Shown: positions 11,848 through 29,339 of the stretch, in pieces
How positions within the stretch are numbered: position 1 is the stretch's first letter
Layout: every line of letters begins with the position of its first letter
Source: Coturnix japonica
Lineage: Eukaryota > Chordata > Aves > Galliformes > Phasianidae
Length of the DNA stretch: 64,000 bases
Reading direction: 5' to 3'
NCBI RefSeq assembly: GCF_001577835.2
Contig: NC_029532.1
Location: 3,906,001 to 3,970,000, forward strand
The notes under the pieces: generated by a model
What the model saw: the letters and a program-made list of their open reading frames with translations, nothing else
What the model was told of the DNA's origin: nothing
The model's database searches: none
Translations under genes and position numbers: made by a program

Positions 11848-14002
11848 GAATCCCACACAACAGATTTCTCAGCATCACCAAGGCCTGAGAGAACTTGCTG
11901 CAGTGACAGGAGGCAATTTATAAGGAATTAACTCTGACAGTCACTTTATACAGCTGATTTTCAAAGATCTGGGCACCAAAGAAGTGTTAATGAGGGTACT
12001 GAGGCTTCATAATTAATTATATTAGCATCTCTTTGTTGCTCTTTAGAACAGTAGTGCCTGGTTGACATTTCAATGGGAATCTGGTAGTATTCTTTGTTAT
12101 TATTATCCAGGAGTACAGTTATACCTTAGCTCCCAGAGGGCAACGTTGCATGTAAATGCCTCTGTGAATTGCGAGAGTCTTTGGATCTCAGTAAAAGCCC
12201 TTGAAGGAGACCCTGCTGGATACTGAATGGATGTCAGTAAAATTTCTCTACTCTGGAGTCTCTCTTCAGATAGGGATTCTCCTCCCCTTTCATTTCCCCC
12301 TTCCCCCTTCCTTTCCACTGTGCCGCTCCTTCTCACAAGGCTTAAGAACGACACTTTCTGAATCTTTAGTTCCAAACCTTTAAAGGAAGGAATACTGACC
12401 TGAACGAAACAGTGAACAGAGAATAGAACGGGCCTCAGAAAATAGGGAATATTTTTCACACGCTTGAGTTTTCATTGCAATAAAACCAGCACTGCCAGAA
12501 GGAATCCCAGAAGTGGTGAGTCAGATAATAGATGTACGGCTGTGGTGGGAGGGAAATGGTCTCTACTTTGTTTTACACCCTCCTCAGCTTTCTTTGTAAA
12601 GGCAGATGAAATGATTTTCCAGTCGTGCCACTGCAAAAGCAAACATAGAGTTGAAAGGTTGTTTCCTTTGTGTGTTTTCGAGAGTCATTAGTTTTGAATC
12701 CAAAGGGGAAGGATGACTTTTTGGCCATGATGTCAAATTCTACTCTGAAAACTTCCACTGTACCACCTGAAGTTCTCTTCTTTAGTCCATCGATTGCCCA
12801 CTTGCTTGTGTTAATCTAAACAGAACTAACAATAGTGTGTTTTTTTCACACCAGCAGCCTTGCCGTGCTAAGGGCACGCTTTGACAGACACATCTTCTAA
12901 GTCAGTGGGATCGATGCAACCTGTTCCTCACCCTTTCCCCATTCATTCCTGTCGTTATGTGACCTTGTCTCTCGTGGCATCTTCTTTGAGCATCTGCAGC
13001 AGGGAACAGATCAGGGTCTGAGTTAAAAATAAATGTTTTTTTTCTGAGGATTATTTTTTAATTGAAATCAGGTTCCCAATTCAGTTTAACATGAGGCTGC
13101 ACAAGAAACAGCACTGGCACAATCCAAGGCCAGCACGATGGGGAAGAGAGGAGGAATGTAGTGGGGGGGGGAATGTATAAGCAGGACCTTCTAGTAGAAA
13201 AATGAATTAAACAACGTCCTCAAAGACTTCAGATCCTTCCAAGCCAAAGCCACCTCTTTGCTTTGTGCTCAGACAGCACCTTGTGCAAGGGGACGGCAGT
13301 CTCAGAGCTCTTGGGACTCTCAGAGCCATTGTAATACCAACAAATAATGAGCGTTCCTACAGACTGACACAATTAACCAAATTCCACTTGCAGATCTTCA
13401 TTGTTGGCAACTTGAGCAGCATTTTATGTAGCTGAAGCTGAAGCTTAGCTCTGTTCCTATGTTCTGTCTCTGGCTCTAATGAGGGATAGCTGGATAACTC
13501 CAGCATTTAGTCAATCAATACAAGAATTACTTTTCTCACAGAGTTTTTATATTTAGGTAGGTTTTTTTAAGAGCTTTGACATTCTCAGATGAAAAGAATA
13601 ATGTGCACAATGTATTGTTATAGCAAAAACCGTATATGGCATCTCTAGGTATTTTCTTCCTTTTTATTTCACCTCTTCTGTCAGTGCACTCGTACAGAAA
13701 GCTCAGGATGTGTTGTGAATGTCTGAATAACACCAACCTGAGATGGAAGGATCGTAAATAACACATTCACTCTTCACTGTAAATTGAAAATTGGCCATAA
13801 CGTACTGGAAAGCAAATATTTGTGGATTCTGTTTGTGGAAGAGGTGTGTGAATCTGAACTTCCCCATAAGTGGAGAAGCGAGAGGTGATTCTCTGAAGGG
13901 AAACTACAGGAGAACCAAGTATGGTTTTGTGAGTCCTCAGCATTGCTGCATCCCTTCTGCTTAGATATCCTAAACCTTTGATTCAGCTTTCATACAAGTT
14001 TA

Positions 14003-14083
14003 ATGGTTGGCAACCCTGCCCACATCAGGGAGTTGGACTAGATGATCTTTGAGGTTTCCTTCCAACCCACACCATTCTATTAT
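14003..14083 (+). mobile_element. CR1 LINE 3' end fragment
   Basis: The segment carries the signature tail of chicken-repeat-1: ggttggcaaccctgccca, then gttggactagatgatctttg, then ccttccaaccc and attctatta. Only the last 80 or so bases of the element are present, the usual 5'-truncated state of avian CR1. No target-site duplication is evident by eye. The reduced 3' octamer repeat and substitutions suggest an old copy. Confidence 0.85.
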
Positions 14084-17000
14084 TTGAGTACATTTGATCC
14101 AGATCTACTGTGTCTATTTAGGACTCTATCTAGGAATGGATCTTGTGCCCCAGCTACAAGGAAATTAGTCTTCCTCTGGACAGAGCAGAAAGCAAAGGCA
14201 AATAGCTCCTTCCTCTGTTTATTATTTCAGGGCCTTCTACACTAAAGCATGGCTGGCACAGCTAGTCCAAGTAACTCCTAGTATTAATATTGCAGCATTT
14301 CAGTCTGAAAGTCCTTATTAATGACTGACTGTTCTACCTAGGAATACCTCCTCTGAGTGGTCACTTTGTCCAACAGCTTCTGTTCAAAGCTTTCATTACA
14401 CACGAGTGTGTGTAGTAGAAGAGCCCTAAACACAAATATCAAACTGTCTGGAAGAGGTATTAATTAACGATCAGATTATCAGAGACTCTTCATTTCACAC
14501 TTCCTAATGTAACTTTAAGAGAATCTTCCAATAAGCGTTTTCCCCTTACCTTCTGGAAGGAACAGATCATTTCAGCTCCCTGCACTACTCACAACTCTTC
14601 ACCTCATGTGAAAGAAAGGAACAAAACATTCATAAGCACTCACAGATCTGAAGAGCTCTACATCTCGTGTTCACAAGTGTCTCAGGTTTCATTGACTTCA
14701 AATGTTGATTTATATTGACGTTGTTTTTATATATACATATATTTTGGCTGCCTTTTTGTCTCTAGTGTCTCGGAATGAGAAAAAGTGTTACATGACCATC
14801 CAGCTCTTCCTAGATTACAGGCGAGCACTCCGGTTAAAAACATTGGTACATGAAAGAGTGACTACATCTAATGGGAATGTGGCCAAAAATTAAGGGAATA
14901 AAAAAACCCCAACAGAATCATCGGATTTATTCAATTATGTGACATTACTCACTGTGTTGTCTGTGCTACTGAAGCACCATCCTGCTTCAAAGGCAGCATT
15001 TAATCCGGCTGTATTTTCATCTGAGGGCTCTGACTGCAACAACTGCGAGGACACGTGGAAGATTCTTCCATCATTATCTAAGCACTCGGTGCTAATGTGA
15101 GCGCAGGCTGGGAAGGTCTGTGGCAAGTGGAGATGAATAAACAGTTGGAGGGGAGGTATTTGACTGTTTAATATATGTGCCAAACTGTCTTTCCAGGGTC
15201 ATGGAGACTCGGCAGTTCCTGGGGGCTGTCAAACTGATTACACGCAGCAAACCAGCCGGTGTGCCTCTGCCTGCTGCTTAGAGTAAGCACTGATATGTCA
15301 GTCAGACTTTACTATCAAGTACGAGCTTATGTGCGTTTCAGATGTCGTTCAGCCTTCAACTCGTTGCTGTATTCAGTCATTTAAAGCTTTCATACACTCT
15401 TAAAAAAAAAAAGTTGCCTTGCACTGCTGGGGGGATCTTTGTTCTGAATACAGAGCGTGAGCATGCAGGGCTTCAGTGGCAGAGCAGGCTCCCAGTGTAG
15501 ATGTACAGCTGTAAAGTGTTTGGTGGTAACATGATCCTTGTTTTCTATTTCTATACCATAATTTCTGTGAGATTCTTCTAAATGGAGGGCTATAAACATG
15601 TTAAGTTGCTATTAATCACGCTGACTGGCATGATTTTATGTATGCCCATTCTGTATAGCTGGAATACTTAGCTGGAAATTTATCCTCCATTTTTTTCACA
15701 CATCATTACATTGTATTTGTGAGGATTTAGCACATTTTCTGGCTTCATTTGCCAAATCAAGGGTCCGTGTTTAATAGGTACAGCTGATGTTACAAAAACC
15801 AGGCACGATTACCAGTTATGTCTCTGTCTGATAGTAACGTATCTATCTAAAGAAAGAAATACTGGGAGATCAGAACTCCTGCATCAAAGAGGAGACTGTC
15901 TTTCTGAATAGGCCCTGTTTATTCCATTCGTGATAACAACAAGCAACTACCACTGCAGACTATGTAAACTGTAAGGCTATCAATCACTATCAGGTGCTGC
16001 CAGCACCCCCCAGACGTTCATCTATACACAGAGGAAAACAAACATGAGTTTTCTTCACTTATCTGGGAGCCACTGCCACCCTGCAGGCTGTGAAGATCTC
16101 ACTCCTTTATGTGACAACACGGAAGGACTCGTGCACTCAGCTGGGAGGACAGCACAGACGGTCTTGCAACTTCAACCATAGAACCTGAAGTTCAGAGAAG
16201 CGCAGGAACACAAACTGTAACACCAATGGAAAAAAGCTGCTTGTGATACAGGCAGCAGAGCTACTTGGACGGGGTCATTTAGGAAAAAGTGTTACTTTTC
16301 TATTATACTTGATGTAATATATACATCTATAGGAGAAGGGGAGGGAAGGAGGACACCGTATCCTCCATATCTCGTGTTTCACCCTATTGTAACTGTACAT
16401 TTTAACCCCTCAACTGTTATTCAAAGACCGAAACTGCCTTAGGTGTTAATTATAGATAATGAGAAACATTAGATAGCAGTGAAGGGAAGTGACTGAATAT
16501 TTATCAATTACAAAACAAGTTCTTCTAAGTGGGCTGTTTGTTTCTAGTGTTATCATGAAATTAAGCATAGTCTTATGTCTGAACATCGTATCTAACTTCT
16601 GGAAAACCTCCTGTAATAGCAGATAGCTCAAGTAACGAGGCTTTCTATCACCTAGATGCCATTTTCCTTCCTTTCTAATGAAACTACATGGGCTTTAGGA
16701 TCCCTACCGAGAGGAGCAGTTTCAGACGGGGCTGAGAATTGTGCTGCTTGCTTTTTCACAGATACTTGAGTCATGTTCCTCCTGAGCACACATGTTGACA
16801 ATGCAGCAAGAACAAACAGCAAATCAATTCAGCAGCAACAGCCACTGGGTGCTCTGCTCCCATCCTTCCTTCTCAACAACTGCTCTAACTCAGTGGCTTC
16901 GTTTTATTCCATTACGTCTCTATAAAGCAATGAAGAGAGAGCAGGGAAAGCATCGTTCTGTGAGCTGCTGTCAAACTGTTTGAGCCCAGCCCCAGAAGGA

Positions 17001-18601
17001 TGGAAGCACCTGTTGGTGGGAGACCTGTTATGAATTATACCCAAAAGTCAGACTGCAGCTGAACTGAAAGTAAAGTTCTCCTTTGAAAAGCAGAATAGAC
17101 AGGCTGTAAAAACAACCGGTCAGCTTGGGTGAAAGGGTATGTATACATCATTGGAACTGACAGATCAGATTGCTTCAGCAATACAGGCTGCTTGATGTGT
17201 GGAAGAAGTAGTAGGGAGTAAGCACGTGTCCCTCTGATCGTCACAGAACTGGCTTTCAGTTACACAGCCTACGTTCTCAAACTGTGGACCCTGAAAGACC
17301 AATCTAGAACAGAATAGTATGTTACAAGTGATAAAAGGGGGGAAAAGGCAAACATACATTGTTGCATAGAGAAGAGATTAAATGAAAACAGAAGAAAGAA
17401 AATCATGCTGCACACCTGAGCTTACCTTTACCTTGTCTGAATGTGAAACATCCATATTAATCAATCCTGGGAGACACGGACAGAGCACGAGAGCAGCTTT
17501 GTTGCTGTGCTGGGCATCAGGAAGGCCTTGAGAGCACCCTCTGGAGAAGTCGTCGATCATCTTGCATTAAGCTGTGATGCTTTGTTGCTTTGTCTGGCAC
17601 AGATGGCAGCTCCCCTCCTGTCTGCATAGGGAAGCACAGTGCAAACCGTGGTTGTGCCACAGTTGTGGGTGACAGTGGGAGCAGACAGAGCTGGCAGGAA
17701 GTGACAGCGAGGAACACAAAGGAGAAAACCTTGGGGTTTGGAAGCAACAGCTGTGAGTGGGAACTGGGATTATAGGGGGGCTCTGAGGAGGCAGGAGCTG
17801 ATCCAGGCCTCGTTGGCTGAGCACACTGTAAGGGCAACTGGAGGAGGTGGCAAAGGAAGGGAAAGTGAGGCAGGGAGAATGTGAGAATGTGGTGTGACTG
17901 GAAAGCAAACCACAAAGGGCAAGTTCCTGCTTCATCAAAGCTGTGTCTGTTTCTTAGCTTGATCTGCATCATAATATTCATTTGCTAGCGATAAGCTGCA
18001 TTTTTGGTAGAAAAGAGGAGCTCAGCTGTTACTTCAAGAGCAAAACGGGGCTCCGTGTAGCTGTGAGGCTGCTCTGAGCTCTTCCACAACAGGTGGAAAG
18101 GGACACAAAGGGTTATTTAAAGGCCGCTTCCCTGCTTGCAGCGGCAGGTGTGCTGGCAGGCGCTGGGGCTCAGTGACCTTCTGGGGCTGCGCTCCCACTG
18201 CAATGGAGTGGGCTGGATGTGACTGACAGGGCCCGTGTGTCCTCGGGACGGAACGTCTGAGCTGCTCTGAGTCATGTTCCAGCTACAGGCACAGGGGCAG
18301 CCATGTGTGAGCGCCGTCCGTCCTGCAGTGCAGGAGGGGCCGGGCCAGCAGGGCCAGCTCAATGTATTGAGGCTGCTCGTGGAGCCGCGTGTGACACCAC
18401 GGCTCGCACACGGAGCTCACCCAGCGCCTCGGGACGCGGATCCAACCGCCACACACGGCGCCTCACACGGGGCGGGGGCGGCGCTGAGGGGACAGACACG
18501 GCCGGGTTGAGGAGCCGGGCTGAGGAGACGCGCTTCGATCGCGGCGCTCACGGTGAAGGCGCGCGGCCACGTGCGCCGGGTGACGGCAGCGGCGGCGCGC
18601 A

Positions 18602-18611
18602 CGCATGCGCA
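18602..18611. promoter_or_regulatory. SET: NRF1-type site, distal copy
   Basis: The decamer cgcatgcgca contains the GCATGC core and one full flank of the NRF1 consensus YGCGCAYGCGCR. It lies about 280 bases upstream of the regular four-site array and about 720 bases upstream of the SET ATG. It is a weaker match than the other four. Confidence 0.5.
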
Positions 18612-18668
18612 GCCCGCCCCCGGCCGCTCCTCACACACACACACACCTGATCGCGCCGCCGCCCTTGT

Positions 18669-18736
18669 CGCCCCCTTTCCTCCCTCTCTCCCTTCCTTCC
18701 CTTCCTTCCCTCCCTCTCCTCCTCCTCCTCCTCCTC
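18669..18736. repeat. Polypyrimidine (C/T) tract with mirror symmetry upstream of SET
   Basis: About 68 bases made only of C and T on this strand. The core 18688-18712 is a perfect mirror repeat about its centre at 18700, and the symmetry continues imperfectly outward. The 3' part is a run of ctc triplets. Such tracts can form intramolecular triplex (H-DNA) under torsional stress, which is an inference here. Confidence 0.8.
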
Positions 18737-18881
18737 CCGCTCAGTGTCTCCGCTCCGACCCCGCCTCAGCCGATCGCGCTGCGCCCAATGTCCGCCCGGC
18801 GTGCGGCGCTCAGCGGGGCGGGGCCGGGGCGGGGCCTGTGTGCGGCTGCGCCCTGTGCCGCCCGCGGCGGGAGGCGGACTC

Positions 18882-19048
18882 TGCGCATGCGCGCGGCGGC
18901 GCGCTCGTCCTCTGTCTGGGAGCGGAGCGGACCGCGCATGCGCCTTTCGCCGCCCGCCGCACAGCGCCCGGCAGGGGCCTCGGTGCGCATGCGCCATGCG
19001 GCCTACGTCCCCCCCGTGCCCCGGAGGGGGGGTTGCTGCGCATGCGCC
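18882..19048. promoter_or_regulatory. SET: Array of four NRF1 sites at 51-53 bp spacing
   Basis: Four near-perfect NRF1 palindromes, each with the core gcgcatgcgc, start at 18882, 18933, 18984 and 19037, so the steps are 51, 51 and 53 bases. The bases between them do not repeat, so the spacing is not simply a leftover tandem duplication. NRF1 binds this palindrome as a dimer and drives many CpG-island housekeeping promoters. The array ends about 270 bases upstream of the SET start codon. Function is inferred from motif quality and number. Confidence 0.8.
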
Positions 19049-19319
19049 CCGCGCCGCCCGCCCCTCGGCAGCAGCAGCAGGAGGCGATTGTGGCTGCGGG
19101 CAGCGCGAGGCGTTGGGAGCAACGCTGCGCCCCCTGTGAAACGGGAGCGCCAGGACCGGGCGGAGGAGGCGGCGGCGGCGGAGGAGGAGGAGGGCGGCAC
19201 AGCGGCAGCACAGCGGCACAGCGCACAGCGGCAGCAGGAGGAGTCTGCGCGCGGCCCCCCCTCCCTCAGCCCCGCTACAGCCCCCTCCCTCCCTGCGCGC
19301 TCCGCTCCGCACCATCACC

Positions 19320-25046
<5,727 letters not shown>

Positions 25047-25709
25047 TTGAACACTGATGGATTCCAAATTCCCTTTTTACCTTTTTAATTTTTCTCCAGT
25101 CCCTGGGAGCAAGTTGCTGTCTTTTTTTTCTTGTGCTCAGTCTCCTTGTTCTCTTGAGGTCTCTTTTTCTCTCCTCTACACCATGGTTCACAATTTAATT
25201 TGGGGAAAATACCTTGAGCAGAACGCAGTGGAGAAGAATCTACCGGTTTCTGTTTCAAGTTCATTTTTATCCCTTTCTGTCTCAAAACAAAAAAACTGTT
25301 TATGGAATCAACACACCATATTCTGTGGGAAAAAAGAAAACCTTCTGCTCCCTTCACTCTGCTGGAAGCTGAAGAGTGCTAGGCCCCTGTGTAGTAGTGC
25401 ATAGAATCTAGCTTTTTTCCTTCTTTCTCTGTATATTGGGCTCAGAGATTACACTGTGTCTCTATGTGAATATGGACAGTTAGCATTTACCAACATGTAT
25501 CTGTCTACTTTCTCTTGTTTAAAAAAAAAAAGAAAAAGCTAAAAAAAAAATAAAAATAAAAAAATGGGGTTATAGAAGGTCAGCCTGGGGTGGGTTTCGG
25601 ATGTGTGGGTGGGGTAAGTGGGCATTTTGACAACATGGCTTCTTCTCCTTTGGCATGTTTAATTGTGATGTTTAACAAACATCCTTGCAGTTTAAGATGA
25701 CACTTTTAA

Positions 25710-25715
25710 AATAAA
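25710..25715 (+). terminator. SET: SET proximal poly(A) signal
   Basis: AATAAA sits 664 bases after the stop codon, in the context acttttaaaataaaatctt. It is a plausible proximal cleavage site for a shorter SET transcript. Confidence 0.6.
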
Positions 25716-25849
25716 ATCTTCTCCTAATGATGACTTTGAGCCCTGCCACTTGATGGAGAATCAGCAGAACCTGTAGGATCTTATTTGGAATTGACATTCT
25801 CTATTGTAATTTTGTTCTTGTTTATTTTTAAATTCTTTTTCTTTTTGTT

Positions 25850-25942
25850 TGTTTTGGTTTCTTTTTTTTTTGTTGTTGTTGTTTTGTTTTTTTGGGGTTG
25901 GTTTTTTTTTTTTGGGTTTTTTTTTGGGTTTTTTTGTTTTGT
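25850..25942 (+). repeat. T/G low-complexity tract in SET 3' UTR
   Basis: Nearly a hundred bases of T runs broken by g, gg, ggg and gggg. Three G runs of three or more are separated by 9-13 thymines or mixed T/G. In RNA this is a U-rich stretch of the kind bound by HuR/ELAV proteins. A quadruplex would need very long loops and is doubtful. Confidence 0.75.
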
Positions 25943-26006
25943 TTCACTGGAAAGGAAAGAAAGATGCTCAGTTTTAAACGTTAAAGTGTACAAGTTGCTT
26001 TGTTAC

Positions 26007-26012
26007 AATAAA
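26007..26012 (+). terminator. SET: SET distal poly(A) signal
   Basis: AATAAA lies in the context ttacaataaaactaaatgtg, followed by G/T-rich sequence (gggactggttggtcttc). The context resembles the remembered end of mammalian SET mRNA. It is taken as the main 3' end of the gene. Confidence 0.7.
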
Positions 26013-26030
26013 ACTAAATGTGTACACAAA

Positions 26031-28829
26031 GGGACTGGTTGGTCTTCACTGAAAGAAACAGTTGTAATATTCTGTTTTGGACCTGCACGTAGTTTCGTGG
26101 TATTTTTGGGGGCGTTTGGTCAGTGTTTCTGTAGTGCAATGCAACCCTGTGGTTCCGTGGACTGATAAGCAGTTCGTTTAGGTTCCGTTATGGCAGTACT
26201 TGGGAAATGCTCCATCTGGCAGTTACTGCTGTGCACTCCGTTTCTTGAATTATGTGGCAGCCATAAGCTGAGGCTGTAGTGCGGATGTATGTCTTGTGTG
26301 AAGATCAAGTGTATGTTCACGTTCTGCAAAACAAAGAAGCACTTGACTCGGCTGTTCTAGTAGGAACTTGGAGTGATGTACCTCCAGTAGATGGGTTTGC
26401 ATGAGAAGACCGTGCAAACTCAGAGTAAAAAGATGGATGTGCTCTAGGAAGATTTGTTGTGGTTCTGGATATTCTGTTGAGGTGAAAATAAATAGTGCAA
26501 GGAAACTCTTTGGGTTACTTGAGTTAGCAAGATTCCTTGGAGCTTTTGTATAAAGAAGCTGCTGCTTACTGCTTTCTCTCCTTGGTAGCAGCATGTAAAT
26601 ATGCTTTAGAGACACTTCCCCCCCAACATGTTAAGAGATTGTGTTTGAATGGCTTGTAATGATTTCACATAGAGGTTGTTGGTATTTCACAAAGTGTAAT
26701 GAAAGTTGTTTTAACATGCTGTGCTTTTGAAATATTTAAAGGATTGTATTAGCTAATCTGAAATTCAAACAGCTAGATCTCTTTGGATGTGTAGAGGAGA
26801 CTGTCTTCTGGGAAGACTTGCTCTTATATTCTCTGATTCCTTTTCCTCTCAGAATTTGCTGTAATCAAATTCTGCTTTTTTTTTTCTTTTTAATGCTAAA
26901 GAATACGCTTAGCAGAGCAAGATTCATCTCTGCTTGAGACATGCCCAGATAACATAGGAAAGGGGAGAGCATTCTATAAGCGTTGGGTCCATCTCGGATT
27001 CAGTCTGGTTACCGGAGGCAACACAACATCCCGTCTGCATGCGATCAGTGCAAAACAAGACCATCTACCTTATTCCATCTCAACAAAAGCTTCTGCTCAG
27101 GTCTTGCTGCTTGCAAAGCAAATGAAAATGTTCGCTGTCAAGGTTTTTTTGTAATCTAGAGAGAAAACAAATGAAAATTAAGAAGGCTGTACTTTGTTAG
27201 ATTCCTTTTTGCTATAAGATAGAAGTCCAGCGCCTGTTGGTGGTGACGGGTTGATGTGCTATTATTACTTGCCCTGATGCCTCACAAATGTTAATTTTTA
27301 TGTCATCCTAATTGATTGTAGATCTTTAAGGGAAGAATCTAGCTAGTCTTCATTTAATGCTTTGTGGGGGGAAAACACAACTGTGCCATTGTTGCTATCG
27401 TGTCTGTTACTATCAGAAAACCTCCAAGAACTGTTCTGAAAAGTCAAAATGCCGTGAGCAGGAAATGGAAAGTGGATATTCAAATGCTTCTTTCAAGGTT
27501 TCCTTATCCATTTACACGTGGATTTTACAGGATGACAAAACATTCTTGCTGCTGTTCTGATGCTGGTTTTCCTGTGAAACAGAAGGGTTTGCTGCTGGCA
27601 ACAGCTGAAGAGTAAAGTGATGTACAGAAAAAGTAAACCATATTGAAGTGTAATCTTAAATACTGTTTTTTAACTATAGAAGTGAATAGGGATTAACACC
27701 AACACTGAAGAAATACTGCAGGTGGGCATCGTGTGCTCTGACTGTTGGTGTGATGTCTAATTTGACTGAATATAAGTAACGGGTGCCCATTTTTACTTGA
27801 TTTAATCTGTATGCATTCAAAAAAATAAGCATTTAGAGGTAATGTCCACCTTGGATAGGAATGGGAGATTAATTTCTATGAAGCATCTGTATCTCTTGTT
27901 AATTCTCCAGTGCTGCTTGAGCTCCTCACATGCAGTTGATCCTACTGAGTGAAACTTGTCACAGGTGGAAGCTGAATTTAGGCTTTTATGGCTTGAATTT
28001 CCAGGGTTAAAATGTGAAATTGGTGGCAATTTAAAGTTACTGTACTTAAATGACTTAAACGACTTGAAGGTTATTTTAAGCTTGAAATTTAATTGCTATA
28101 AAATGGAATCTTTTGTCTGTAATTTCTAGTGCCAAACGAAAGCAAATGTGTGTAAATAGTCAGGTTTTTTAACATGTATGCTTATCCATAGTTGTCAATA
28201 CAGGTTTTGTCCCTGTAAAAACAAGCGTTATCTGAATCGATTTCTCAGTCCTTCATGCCATTTGTTTGAACCTGTAAGCTTCTCTCTGTACCACTTCAAA
28301 ACAGGTGCATATTGGTAGCACTTTGTTTTATCTGATGCTGTTCTTGAATTTTGAAGCCATGTCTTATATTTTTTTTCCTTTTTTTTCCAAAAGAAAACCT
28401 GAAATCACTTCTGATGTACCTTCAAGCTATCCTTCTATTGGAAGGAATTAAAGTACCTTGAACTGTAACTTGATGTTACCATTTCTAAGAGTCTTCTTCA
28501 AAAGAATCAGCTATTAGTCCCAATCTGTTGTTGGGTGGAGGTTGTATGCTCACTAATATGGACTGCAGGTGCCCAGTGTGGTAAAGGTGTGGAAACAAGT
28601 GACCCTTGAACAAGAAGCTTGCTTTAGTAGGGGAGCAAATCTTTGCTTAATCTCTTGCTCTCCTTCTCCTCAATTAAAATAGAATTTTCTAAGGCTTTTC
28701 TTTTGATCCCACATCTGAGTGACTGTGCTGCTCCATACACAGGGATTGTCCACCGCACCTATGAAACTCCAAAGCCAACTAATTCATCTTTTCCCTTCCT
28801 AGTATTCCCACTGAATGAAGAGTCTAATT
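26031..28829. other. Non-coding interval downstream of SET
   Basis: About 2.8 kb of AT-rich sequence with no exon of a recognisable gene and no clear repeat element. Scattered AATAAA-type motifs exist (for example near 26485), so still longer SET 3' UTR forms are possible. Short open frames in this stretch have no family resemblance. Confidence 0.55.
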
Positions 28830-28839
28830 AAAATCATTC

Positions 28840-29110
28840 CTTAAATGCTAAATAGAGCCTGGCCCACGTTACAAATAGCGAGCGGGTTCCAGAAGGGTTT
28901 ATATTAATCTAATACACTCGCTTTATTAACAACAGGAGCACCTTCAAAGGCTTTATGGAAGTCTAAGGTTTCATTAATTCAACTTGATTAAGCTACATTT
29001 AAATTCTACATTTTCTGGTGATTTCCTTATACTAATTATTCACATGTAGACTATTTACAAAGGGCTTATTGTAGGAAAAAAACGGCTCTAATTAAATAAA
29101 AGGAAAGCAT
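28840..29110. promoter_or_regulatory. Candidate conserved non-coding element upstream of PKN3
   Basis: A compact AT-rich block contains many homeodomain-type cores: atattaatcta, tcattaattc, gattaag, ctaattattc, ctctaattaaat and ttattagcc, plus atttacaaag. This density and the mix of unrelated, non-repetitive words resemble vertebrate developmental enhancers. It lies about 0.85-1.1 kb upstream of the PKN3 ATG and 2.8 kb beyond SET. There is no open frame or repeat signature. Conservation cannot be tested here, so the call is tentative. Confidence 0.35.
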
Positions 29111-29285
29111 TCTGTTTATTAGCCTATTTCTAAGTATGTATGCGGGAATACAACCAACTCAGGATGACTCCAGGGCTGAAGAAACACATTAGTGCAAAAT
29201 TAATACACGGTGCTGCTGAGGAGGGACCTGAGGGGAGGTTTGTGCCACCTGAAGGCAGTGATGGAGCATCTCACTCGATGGGAAG

Positions 29286-29339
29286 CCTATGATACACCAA
29301 TCAAACCTATGATACACCAATCGAGCCTATGATACACCG
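29286..29339. repeat. Short tandem repeat, 20-21 bp unit, three copies
   Basis: Three copies of cctatgatacaccaatc with small changes at the joints; the third copy is cut short. The motif resembles no transposon end I know. It sits between the AT-rich block and the PKN3 CpG island. Confidence 0.85.

Larger units (their letters stand above)
9091..18250. other. Gene-poor interval between DYNC2I2 and SET
   Basis: About 9 kb with no coding exon I can support on either strand. The open frames are short, start at arbitrary points and resemble no known family. What can be seen: a CR1 LINE tail (14003-14083), a poly(A) stretch (11822-11847), G runs near 13160-13170, and AT-rich blocks such as 11880-12110 with a TAATTAATTA core. 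Base composition is ordinary until CpG content climbs at about 18270. The interval may hold long non-coding RNA or enhancers, but nothing in the sequence proves it. Confidence 0.6.
25047..26030 (+). other. SET: SET 3' UTR with alternative poly(A) signals
   Basis: Non-coding sequence follows the SET stop with the U-rich and A-rich character of the mammalian SET 3' UTR. It contains A-rich simple sequence (25519-25565), an AATAAA at 25710-25715 after ttttaa, a long T/G tract (25850-25942) and a second AATAAA at 26007-26012 in ttacaataaaactaaatg. The two signals could give short and long messages. The internal A-rich stretch could also cause oligo-dT mispriming in cDNA. The distal end is set about 20 bases beyond the second signal. 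Confidence 0.7.

Noticed and set aside
25850-25942. A G-quadruplex in the SET 3' UTR
   Set aside because: The G runs are uneven and separated by 9-13 bases, so stable folding is unlikely.
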